Shown: piece after piece, positions 26,189-35,951 of the stretch
How the letters are laid out: each line of letters opens with the position of its first letter
Position numbering within the stretch: the stretch's first letter is position 1
NCBI GenBank assembly: GCA_000181795.3
Contig: CM012953.1
Coordinates: 1,297,545-1,361,544 of the forward strand
DNA: 64,000 nt
Source: Trichinella spiralis
Taxonomy: Eukaryota > Nematoda > Enoplea > Trichinellida > Trichinellidae
Direction: 5' to 3'
Translations under genes and position numbers: made by a program
Notes under the pieces: model-generated
Databases searched by the model: none
What the model was told of the DNA's origin: nothing
Seen by the model: the letters and a program-made list of their open reading frames with translations, nothing else

Positions 26189-28800
26189 TTTTATTTCGCA
26201 TTTATTATTTATTTATTGATCATTGATCCGTCGTCATTTGTTTGTTATTTCGTCTACAATGCAGCAAGCAGCTTGTTTTCTTTTTCCTTTGCTCAGATAC
26301 ATGTGTGCATGACTGGGTTTTAGATGTTATATTTATTAATATTTTTTGTTATACGAGCTGCGGTTTCAACTATGCCGTATGCTGTCATTTCATGTTTATG
26401 TTTCAGTTTTTTTAATTAATTTTTTTCTTCTTTGGAATTCCATATTTAAAAGTAATTCTTAATTTTTGAAGAACACTGCGTCAAAATACACAGAGAGCGT
26501 GCGTTCAAATATTTTTCAAATCCAGCCAAATTTATCAGCATTATATCTTAGCGTAGGATGAGATTAGTCTGTCTCTTCGTTCGGTGAAGTAGTTATACGG
26601 ATGTGGTTTGCTCAACGTGGCGAATTCCAGCTGCCCTAACTGTTCAACTGGCTTCACACATATATCCTATACATCGTCTAATATACAACTAATTGATTAT
26701 TCATTTTTTGTTTTCTAATTTTATTGTTGTCACTCTTGGGGTTGTTATTTATTGTTAAAGCATCATCTGATCGATTCACATTGAAAAGTGCATTAAGCTT
26801 TTTCTTATTTCTTTTTCTCTTTTTGAATCCGCGAACGCAAGAGTGACTTTATATTAATTTTGCTCATTGTTTAAATGAGATATTATTATTATTATTATTA
26901 TTATTACTATTACTACTACTATTATTATTTATTCATCGAATGCCATTATATTAATGGCCGAATTATTATTATTATTATTATCATTATGAAGCATTATTAA
27001 TGATATTTGTTTGATTTTTCATTTTTAGCAAGCGAATAAAAACATCATTTCATTATTTTTCTGTATAGAATCAAATCCGATGATGTAAGCAGCAGATTTT
27101 ATTTTAAAAAAGGAGAAAAAGGTAAAAGTGAAATTGCAGGATGCGATGAAATGCGAATGACGGAAGATTTTTCTTATTGTTTCGCAACTGAGCTTGAACA
27201 GGTAAAACATCATCAAAATGAACATGAATCAGAAGTGATGATGAAGTGTTGCGAATAAGGTGAAAAAAATTATGAGGAAGTGGTTTAGTGGTATTTTTTT
27301 TAATTTTAAATTGCGGTTTCTTTTGAGATTGGAGTAATTGATTTTGGGCTTTGTGATGATTTCACAACTTTTTGGCAACGTTTCAAAGTAACATGAGCGT
27401 AGTGAGGGAAAGAGTGAAGTACATTTGTCAAATTGAATTTTTTTATTTTAAATATTTTTTGGAAAATTATCAAAAATTGGATAATTTGATATACAACAAG
27501 AGAGGAGGGGCATAATGTAAAATTGGAAAAAATATGTTGTTATTACGTGAGGAAAATTTAGTGAAATAAAAATGGGAAAAGTGTGTATGTAATTTTTTTT
27601 GTTTTTTTTCTGATCAGTTCTTGATCGTTGTGGCAATGGCAATGGAATGAATTTGTCTGTCGGAAGCAGAAGCGTGTGATGTGATCAGCCAATCGTAAAT
27701 CATCCCACCAATGAACAACGCTGACGTTAATTATCACTGGCCATTGTAAATCATTGATGGCGGTGATCAAGAGAAAATTGCTACTCTTGGAACAGCTGCA
27801 CCGACGTGGATGTATATATTTATATTCAAATATATGTATGTATGTATGTGTGAAAAGTGAAATTCTCCTGCTTCCTCATATCGCTTGTGTAATGTTCATC
27901 TTATAATAGTTGTCTTTTTTTTAGTTTTTTCAGCATCAATTTGAAACATGGGCTTTTAATGGAAAATTTGTTGCAGAAACCAAAAGAAAAATTAATCTAC
28001 TACATTTAAGTACATGCTGCGTACTAGGTACTACAGTTTAAAAAAATAAAAAATTATACGTTGCAACAAATGATTCATGAAAATCAACAATCAGTGTGAA
28101 GAATACTACAAACTGAATTTTGAATTTCAATTATTGATGACTGGAAAAGGTATTATTTTTCCGACCAATGTTAACCGATCATAGCACGCTATTTTTTCTT
28201 GTTTTTTGATCGGCATAGTTATTTGTGTGCCTTAGTTGTGCCGTATGATAGCGCTGCTAATCATTCAAATTAATAAAGAAGCGGTCACGTCAATCCTTTG
28301 ATGATGGACAGCAACAGACGTTTGTGCCCTTTCGCAGGTCAACCAACACTAGCCATTTGAGCAAAAAAGCAGGAAAGTAATTTAATCATAAAACTAATAA
28401 TTCGATTGATTTATTTATTTATGAAAATTAGTTCAATCATGTTATTTACATGTTTCAAGAAGAATAAAGGGAAATATTAATTATGTATATACGCATGTTC
28501 TTTTATTAATTTTGAATACAAATTTTGTTCATATGGATGGAACAAAAAGTTTTTCAATAATTTCATTAAAATATTTTTGTAAGTTTATTGTTGAATAGGA
28601 ATAAATTGTGAAAGAAATTCAATTTATGCAATTGTTTAAATTTTTGATTGGTAAATTTAAACAAATGTTTGTTTTAAAGTTTGAAATTTAAACAATTTTT
28701 AAAATGGACAGTATTTTAAAATTTCATCTCAACAACAATTTCCGTTGGGCATAGTTAATTAGTCCGTTTGTTGTATACAAGAAAGTTTGAAGAACGAAAA
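26189..28800. other. AKAP1 3' region and intergenic DNA
   Basis: This begins with the AKAP1 3' UTR, whose end was not determined. It contains (ATT)n-type repeats (26881-26930 and near 26964-26980), a TATG-rich run near 27833-27848 and AT-rich spacer. Short open frames show no recognisable motif. Confidence 0.5.
26881..26930. repeat. (ATT)n/(ACT)n microsatellite
   Basis: Triplet repeat downstream of AKAP1, interrupted by ACT units; it lies in the probable 3' UTR or spacer. Confidence 0.85.
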
Positions 28801-29313
28801 ATGAGCTGTTTGTTCGGCCAGTTGTGCAAGGATGTGAGCAGTGCGATCAACAACGACAGTATTTTTATTGGCAAACTGTTTGCCAAATTGGAAGCAATGA
28901 CCAGCCGCAGCAGGGAAGAAATATTTTCCCTGTTTGCTACTTGGGTCAGCTTGTATTTGGTCATTGGTCACGGCGCCCAATTGTTGTGCAACTTCATCGG
29001 CTACGGATATCCGGTGATCAAGTCGATCATGGCTATCGAAAGCGAAGACAAAGCCGACGACAAGCAGTGGCTAATTTACTGGGCAGTTTTTGGTCTCTTC
29101 ACGTTGGTGGATTTCTTTTCTGAAAGTCTGTACCAATTGTTTCCGTTCTATTGGTTGGCAAAGTGTCTCTTTTTGCTCTGGCTCTATTTGCCCAAATTTC
29201 GTGGAGCCGAAAAACTTTACGTAATGTACATCAAGCCCAACATCAGCAAAATTCAACAATTGTATGATGAAATTTTTGATATCAACTGTAAAACGGTTGA
29301 CCCTGTGGAATAA
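28801..29313 (+). CDS. REEP5/6-like ER-shaping protein (TB2/DP1/HVA22 family)
   Basis: Proteins of this family insert hairpins in the ER membrane and help form tubules. The gene is a single exon of 170 aa. The ATG at 28801 follows AAAA; codons upstream in the frame contain no other ATG. Family hallmarks are visible: LVIGHGAQLLCNFIGYGYP in the first hydrophobic hairpin, the AIES motif, KQWLIYWAVFGLF, and the second hydrophobic stretch with FPFYW. The N-terminal region with KLEA before the membrane part matches REEP5/REEP6 rather than REEP1-4. Length is close to human REEP5 (189 aa); the charged C-terminal tail is shorter. No intron is seen, unlike its neighbours. Confidence 0.93.
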   Translation: MSCLFGQLCKDVSSAINNDSIFIGKLFAKLEAMTSRSREEIFSLFATWVSLYLVIGHGAQLLCNFIGYGYPVIKSIMAIESEDKADDKQWLIYWAVFGLFTLVDFFSESLYQLFPFYWLAKCLFLLWLYLPKFRGAEKLYVMYIKPNISKIQQLYDEIFDINCKTVDPVE

Positions 29314-30989
29314 TGCAAAATAACTTTTTTCTTTTTCACAACTTTTATTGTTCATTCATTGTTCAAGTATATTTTAATAATTAGTAATTAATCACTCTTA
29401 CAGTTGCCTTTTTCAAAAAAAACAATATTATTTATTAAAATGTTCTTTTTAAATAAAATACTTCATCGTTATGCTGCACGTAAAGAAATAATTACAAATT
29501 GACCTTTTCATTCATTCATTCATTCATTGCTTCTCATGAAGAATGAAAGATGAGATGAACGGATAATCTGCAAAGGCACAATCAGTTGGCCCCTCTTTCA
29601 TAATGCTGATAACCTCGTCAAATTTTTTCCAACCTTATCAAGCAAACCAAATTGATTTCTGCATGAGCAATTCACAAAATCATCTTCTCATATTTCATTT
29701 CTTCATTTATATCATACGCAGATAATAATTTATTAACAATAGATCATTGGAAAGAGTGTAAATGAAACTAATCAATTATTTAATGATCACACTGTTGCAA
29801 TTCTCATTGCACACTGGCGGCATTTGTGATTTGACAACGATGCATTCTGATAACAATTATAACGTAATATTAATATCAACAAATGAATCAAGTGGATTTT
29901 TTATAGCTCTGTTTTATGTGAATTTTATTCAAATTTCAATTTGTCACTACTAAATAATAAACATTCACTGAACTGAACATTCCTGAAAAATTTTACAAAG
30001 GCTTAGATTTGCAATAATAAACTACGTTCCACTACCAATAATATTGGTTCATTCAGTTAACAGTTGCTTGTTCAGTAACAATCCAAGACACAGACAGACA
30101 TACAGGCAGACAGACTCTTCCATTGTAATTTTTACTTCCTCATATGACCGAAGTTATCACGGTCGGACCTACTGATCTATGACATAACTTGAGAAGTTGA
30201 ACAACTGTTGGCGGCTAACTTGACCGAAGGCTTTGATGTACCGTGTTGATGGCGTCGGCGCGGCGTCTGTGATGCTGAAAGTGCGGGTCAGCTGCCATGA
30301 CTGTTCTTGCTATGACCCAGATAGATATTTTCCAGTTTTCTTCCATCTACATTTATTACATTCATTTGATTATCATTATTGGAATTAAATTCCATTTCAA
30401 CCTTACTTGAACCAGAAATTTATTTCACTCGCATTCAAATATTGATTTATTATGCATTTGTTTCATACATCATTTATCACAAAAGAACAAATTAAATAAA
30501 TGATACATTCGTTTCAAAAATTCCATTAACAATATATTACAATTTGACAATCAAACAAAATAGATCTCATTCTGTTGTGAAATAAAAAATTATTATTAAT
30601 AAGAACATTTGTTTAAAATATTTATTTAATATGCATAATTTTAGAAACTGATCAGTAGAACTTTTATTTTAAATAATTTAAAAATTCAGTTTTTGGCTTT
30701 ATTTGATTAATTAACAATTGTTCTTAATTTCTCTTAACTAATGGGATACTGTATTTATTGTGTGCATTTATTTTTTCCGTGGTAATTAATTCATTTTTTA
30801 AATTTGTGCCTCACTGAAAATAATTTTACATTGTCGACTTATTTAAAAAATACAAATAAAGTCCCAAATAATTTATAAAATTTTTTATTTGAAATTCTGC
30901 AGTGTTCAGCAGTTGCAATTTTATTTTATAAAAATTGAATTATTCTGATCGAAACTAGTTATATAAATGCAGAATCAATTTTAGATTGA
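29314..30989. other. Intergenic spacer between the REEP gene and SENP8
   Basis: AT-rich DNA with a (TTCA)n run at 29508-29528 and a somewhat GC-richer patch at about 30080-30310. No coding potential was recognised. Confidence 0.5.
29508..29528. repeat. (TTCA)n microsatellite
   Basis: Five tandem TTCA units in the probable 3' UTR or spacer after the REEP gene. Confidence 0.8.
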
Positions 30990-31655
30990 ATGAGTAAAGC
31001 AGATCCAGTAGTACTTACTTATTACGACGTTTCTTTGCGGCAGTCTGATGTGGAATTGTTGAAAGGACGAAACTGGCTGAACGATCAGATATTATCCTTT
31101 TGTTTTGAATATTTCGCACAGGTAGTTTTTCCTGATTTTGCAGACAGTGTTGCGTTCATCGAACCTTCAGTGATCCAGTGGGTTAAATTGGATTCGGATA
31201 CTGATTCACTGCATGAAGTGCTTCCTTGGTTGAAAAAGTCGCTTTTACTGATTCCGGTGAACGACAGTGATTCTGCTTCTGGAGGTGGGCACCATTGGAG
31301 TTTGTTAGTTTATCGCAAGGATCAGGAAAAATTTGAATATTACAATTCGTCGCTTTATTCGAATTTAGTCGGTGTGAAAGGGCTCGCGAACAAAATATTT
31401 CGACTAGTGCATTATCGAGAAGAAAACATCCCTTCGGCGGAAGTAGTTGAAGTTCCGTGTGCCAAACAGATAAATTATTACGACTGCGGTTTGTATGTGA
31501 TAATTTTTGCCGAAATTGTTGCGCAACAGTTTTGTTCATCGTCGAATTTTGACGGTAACAGTGAAGAAATTTTGAACATTACACCTGAAAAAGTGACTGA
31601 AAAGCGGAAAAAAATTCTCGAACTTATAAATTCTCTTAAAAAAACTGAAAAATGA
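30990..31655 (+). CDS. SENP8: SENP8/DEN1-like NEDD8-specific cysteine protease
   Basis: SENP8 (peptidase family C48) matures NEDD8 and removes it from substrates other than cullins. The gene is one exon encoding 221 aa, close to human SENP8 (212 aa). Family motifs are the N-terminal GRNWLNDQILSF block, GGGHHWSLLVY (catalytic His102), and QINYYDCGLYV with the oxyanion Gln160 and the nucleophile Cys166. The third triad position, Asp119 in human SENP8, is Asn119 here (FEYYNSS, codon 31344-31346); Asn is tolerated at this position in some C48 peptidases, so activity is possible but not certain. The ATG at 30990 begins MSKADPVVLTYYDVSLR, which aligns with the usual N-terminus. The stop codon overlaps the SHQ1 start by four bases. 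Confidence 0.93.
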   Translation: MSKADPVVLTYYDVSLRQSDVELLKGRNWLNDQILSFCFEYFAQVVFPDFADSVAFIEPSVIQWVKLDSDTDSLHEVLPWLKKSLLLIPVNDSDSASGGGHHWSLLVYRKDQEKFEYYNSSLYSNLVGVKGLANKIFRLVHYREENIPSAEVVEVPCAKQINYYDCGLYVIIFAEIVAQQFCSSSNFDGNSEEILNITPEKVTEKRKKILELINSLKKTEK

Positions 31656-33606
31656 TCATTCCAATATTTCATCTTGACCAAGACTCCAACACCGTTGTCG
31701 TTCATATTCGAGCTTTGTTGGCGAAGGTAAGTTTAATAATTGTTTATTTTTATTTTTCAAAAAATATTTTCAATTAAACTATTTTATAGATTTCTGAAAT
31801 TGAAGTTCACGTTAGCAATGATGAATTTTTGTTCTACGCATCTCCTTACTTTTTACGACTCTATTTTACTAGCCAATTAGAAGAAACCGATTGCCCACCA
31901 GTTGATTACGATCCAGCAAATGGTATTCGTTTTGAAATTCAATATTGATTTTATTTTCTTGTTTATTTTCATTTTAGCAACTTTTACAATCAAAGTAAAC
32001 AAGAAAAATCCTGGCGAATTTTTTCCTGATTTGGAAATGATCACCCGCTTGATCACTCCAAGAGAAGCTGAAGGCATCAAGCCGTTCATTGTCGATTTGA
32101 AAGGTGTTTCTTCCGCAGATCTGATGATCGTTTTTGAATTTCATTTTTGTTGTTGTTTTTCTCTTTCAAAGGCTTTGACGATAGCATGCTTTCAACCGAT
32201 ATTTCCACACCGTACGTTGACAGAGGCAATCTTTCGGCGAAACATTCGTACGGTTTTGCTTGCAGTCGAACTGCCTCACTGAAATCCATTACAGTAAGAA
32301 CAATTATTGGTTTAAATTTCCAATCGAATCCTGTCACATATTTGGTTGTATTATCTGTTGACGTTTCAGGATGAGATGAAATTGTTCGACATTGGAGATG
32401 CGGATTCGTTGAACATTGAAGAACGGAAACGTGCTCTGTTTCTGATGGAAACGGAGCATTTTTCCGACGAAGCTTACCTGTGAGTAGATAGTGGATAAAA
32501 TAATTGCGACGAGCATGCAATAGATGATTATATATTCGTTATTATTATATTCGTTTCAGTGCAGATTTACACGAAGCAGAACCGGTGGGAGAATGTTTAA
32601 TGTACAAAAACAAATGGACCAAGTCGTCGATTGCAAACAGAAAAGATACCTTCATGCATGGTGGATTTACTGTAGATGAGATTGATCGTTTGAAATCGTT
32701 GCCGAGAAAGATTTACCAGCTGAGTGAACAAGTGGAAAACGTTGCCATTTGTTCACTGGTGGATATTTTGTTCGCCTTTGCCTACGATGCGAGGGTGAAT
32801 TTGGGCGAAGATGACAATGTGAGATTTTTTCATTTCAATCGATCGTAAAATTGTGGTGGTTTCAATTGTTGCTTTTGCTTTCAAGCCCGAATCCGGTTGG
32901 ACAATGTCCAAGTTGAGTTCCACATTAGCCGGCCTGGTCTGTTGGGATAGTCTGCAAGATGCGATGATTGCCAGTGTTCGTCGTTCTCTTTGCTTTCCAC
33001 TGGTGCGCAATTTCCAACTCGCATCGCTCGTACTGAATGATGTGATTGAAATTTTACAATCAGGTAGGTATAAATATCTTTTGTTTGTTTATTATTTTGT
33101 TTTTTGAAATTTAATTTTTTGTTTTTTTTTTCTACAGGCAGAGTTGTTGTATTGAAATGTTTGCTCAGGATGCATGAAATTTTCAACAATTCCGGTGATT
33201 TTAGGTACGTTTTGAACGAACTTTATTTGAACGATTACTGTGTCTGGATTCAAGGCAAAACGTGAGAATTTTTTTTCATTTGTGGTTGTTGAAATGGAAA
33301 TCGATCGTTGCGTTTTTTTTGAGTGATGAATTTTTAATCGAAATTGGTGAACAAATGAAAAAGATCAAAGTGGAGAAGAAAGATTTGAAATTGGATTTGG
33401 AACTTGTCGAAATGGCTGGCCAATTGGCACTTGAAGATCAGAAAAATGGTATCGTAAAAGATGAGCGTGTGATTTTTTCCCAAAATGATTTACTCAACGA
33501 AATTATGAAACACGTTACGCATGCTCAACAAATGTCGAATGTCGGCGAGGAGAATGTCGATTCCGACGACGATATTTATTCAGAATTATCTACGTTGTCG
33601 TTGTGA
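31652..33606 (+). CDS. SHQ1: SHQ1, H/ACA ribonucleoprotein assembly chaperone
   Basis: SHQ1 protects dyskerin (Cbf5/NAP57) from premature RNA binding and is needed for H/ACA snoRNP assembly. Nine exons join to 469 aa: 31652-31726, 31790-31922, 31978-32103, 32172-32293, 32370-32479, 32560-32818, 32886-33063, 33138-33261 and 33324-33606. The N-terminal CS-like domain covers about residues 1-100 and starts with the typical [11 protein letters not shown]. The SHQ1-specific domain follows with [28 protein letters not shown] and [14 protein letters not shown], all matching human SHQ1 (577 aa). The C-terminus ends in an acidic stretch, shorter than in human. The start ATG lies inside the SENP8 stop (ATGA), implying a shared transcript or trans-splicing within the SENP8 coding end. 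Confidence 0.96.
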
Positions 33607-33812
33607 AAGTGGTGCTGATTTTTCTTTTTGTTTTATCCCTTTTTGAATACACCAAGTGTAAAAAAATTATCAATTTATTCGGAATTATTATTGTTTTTGA
33701 CAGTAATGACTGTTGTTGTTGTGATTGAAAGTAGAGCTTTTTGTAATTATTTGATGCTGTTGAAGCAGTGATATTATATATATATTTTTTAAAATAATTT
33801 CAACAAATTTCC

Positions 33813-33830
33813 CTTTTTCCCCCTAGTAAT
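33813..33830 (+). promoter_or_regulatory. Splice-acceptor-like polypyrimidine/AG before the TAF6-like start
   Basis: CCCTTTTTCCCCCTAG lies 19 bases before the next gene's ATG, with the AG at 33825-33826. No obvious donor was found nearby upstream. It could be a trans-splice (spliced-leader) acceptor or the end of a leader intron. Confidence 0.4.
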
Positions 33831-33845
33831 CGTAATGTGTTAGTT

Positions 33846-34494
33846 ATGGACAATAATAATGGAAAGGGTATTTTCCAAGAAAAGACCGACTTTGCACAGT
33901 TTGCCGAAGATTTGATTTCGGCAAGTGAAAAAGTGGTCGATTCAGAAGCGATTGATGTACTGCAAGAGATGGTGGAAAAAGAGATGCACACGATTATTCA
34001 AGTTTGCCATTAATTATTATTATTCTTATTAGATGATGCGATCTCATCAATATGTCGTTTAGAAATGCGCTGTTGTCATGCTGAAAGCTGGTAGTCACGT
34101 TTTGACCATTGACAATTGTCAAAAAGCGATGGATATTTTAGGACGACCTGTATGCAGTGGCTTTTTGAACAGAAAAAGGGTTTTTTCTTCTAAATTTAAA
34201 AATTACCATTGCAACAGGTTGTATTTTACAATGAATGGTCGAACGAAGCAGAAGCTGAAACTGACCCAACTAGCAGCAGCGGGCATCGTGATTCAAAGTT
34301 GATCTCATTGTTTTCGTTAGCTTTGCAGCCGCTGGAAAGCAGTAGCGTTTGTTCAGATGATGAACAAGTTGAATTTGGTATTTTTTTTTCTCATTGCTAA
34401 CTGTATTTTGCATATGATTTCAGTTTCAATTTTAGTCTCTTGGTCGGTAGAGTCAAAGTCACCGGAAAAAGATGATGATAAAAAAATGGAATGA
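33846..34494 (+). CDS. Small histone-fold protein, TAF6/TAF6L-like N-terminal domain
   Basis: Four exons join in frame to 153 aa: 33846-34001, 34063-34149, 34218-34377 and 34436-34494; an alternative acceptor at 34424 would add four residues. Residues about 12-95 read as a histone-fold helix-loop-helix pattern: FAQFAEDLI, then a long amphipathic helix ending IIQKCAVVMLKAG, then LTIDNCQKAMDILGRPVVFYN. The last part resembles the TAF6/TAF6L segment RRKLTxxDFNxALR..V..xYG. TAF6 proteins pair with TAF9 in TFIID or SAGA. The predicted product lacks the large C-terminal HEAT region of TAF6 and ends in an acidic Lys/Asp tail, so it may be a divergent short paralogue or another histone-fold protein (for example a CENP-S/X or NF-Y type). 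Family call is moderate; the gene model itself is well supported by frame continuity. Confidence 0.5.
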
Positions 34495-35182
34495 TTTTTT
34501 CCATTGTTGTTGTTGTTGTCGTTGTGCACTTTTTAATGGTGAAATTTGAAATTGAACGAGCAGCACCAGATGTTTTTCTGATTGGTGAAAGGATTTTGTT
34601 GTTTTTTGTTTTTTTTAATATTCAAATTTTAAATTAAAAATACTTTTTAGTGATATATGCATTTTTATTGAGTGTCAAAAATTTTATTATTTTAAACAAT
34701 AGACAAAAAATACACTCTCAAGGAGCAGTGTAGGGGGTTGGGAATATTCACAAATGCCCAATTACGCGGCGTCAATAACTGTGGCGCGACCTGTGACAGA
34801 GTTTGATCATTGCAAAATGCACTTTTGATGCTTTTCACTTCTGCAGATTATTTATTCATTTTTAATTGCATGTAGAAAAAGTTTTATCATTTTCAATTCA
34901 TAAAGAACAATACGAAAAACATTATGCAATGCATTCTTTTTTTCACGCATTATTGCACAGCAGCACATTTGAAATTAATACTTGATTATTCTTAAATTAC
35001 AGGTAATAATGTTTATATTGGGTGTTTGGTGGAATTTTTTGTTTTTGCATTTTTAGTTTGTGTTTGTTGTAATTGTTTTTATGTCCCCAATTTTTTTTGT
35101 ATGATAACTTTCGAGTTTTTTCAAAAAAAAGAATTTTCTTATTTGCACGCATGTTGTGAAGAAAGTAGCTAGAGAAGCGAAG

Positions 35183-35951
35183 ATGCTCGGCAAAGTGAGA
35201 AAATATTTTCAATCTTGGGATATGACATTTGAACAATTTGAACGACAAGTGAACATGCTGAATTTTCGGCAAGTGCATTCGTCGAATGAACTGTGGGTGG
35301 ATATTTTTACAATTGGAAAAGTTTTTATTTCTCATTTCAGTTGTCGGCGTCTGATCGATTCAAATGGAAATTATGTGAAATTTACAGTGCTTACGAACGA
35401 TTTCGTTTTCAACGACATGCTCTTTTGGAAACTGCTGGTGAAAGTTCGATGCGACATGGTATGTGTGTATTTCTTTTTTTTTTAAAAAAAATAATTTTAA
35501 ATTTCTCATTTGACAAATTTTCAGGTAAAATTGGACGAACGTGAGCCTGAAAAGTCGGTCGTCGTTTCGTTTATACGCTTTCTTGGAATATGCGATTTTG
35601 TCAACGATTTTCTCAGCAAGCCTGTTGTCAAAGCTGGACAAGATAAAGTCGGTTCCAGTGTCGGTCAAAATGATGTTGAAACGTGTTGCCTTTGTTTGGA
35701 CAATGTTGAGGATATTGTCCTGAGGTGTGGACATTCGTTTTGCTCACCTTGCATGTATCAGTGGTCAGTGATCTTTTTTTTTGAAATCATTTGCACAGTG
35801 TGATGAGGTATGTTTCAGGACTGAATGTTCATCAGGCAAATGTCCACTTTGTCTTGACAGATGCTCTTCCAAAGCATGCCAGTGGTACGTTATGACAGAC
35901 ATACCGACACGTACAGAATTTGCAGATTATTTTGCGTATATTTTTAACTAA
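35183..35951 (+). CDS. RNF141: RNF141-like RING finger protein
   Basis: RNF141 is a RING-type putative E3 ubiquitin ligase. Exons: 35183-35458 (possibly split by a 48-bp intron at 35293-35340), 35525-35763 and 35819-35951, giving 215 aa or 199 aa. The N-terminal half matches RNF141 in the MTFEQFERQVNML and LFWKLLVKVRCDM regions (human TYEEFLGRV and AFWKVVVRV). The C3HC4 RING reads CCLC...CGHSFCSPC...CPLC at about residues 145-185, followed by a short tail ending in ADYFAYIFN. Human RNF141 has 230 aa. The first in-frame ATG (35183) was taken as start; it lacks the N-terminal MG of the human protein, so an upstream exon may be missing. Same strand as the preceding three genes. Confidence 0.85.
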
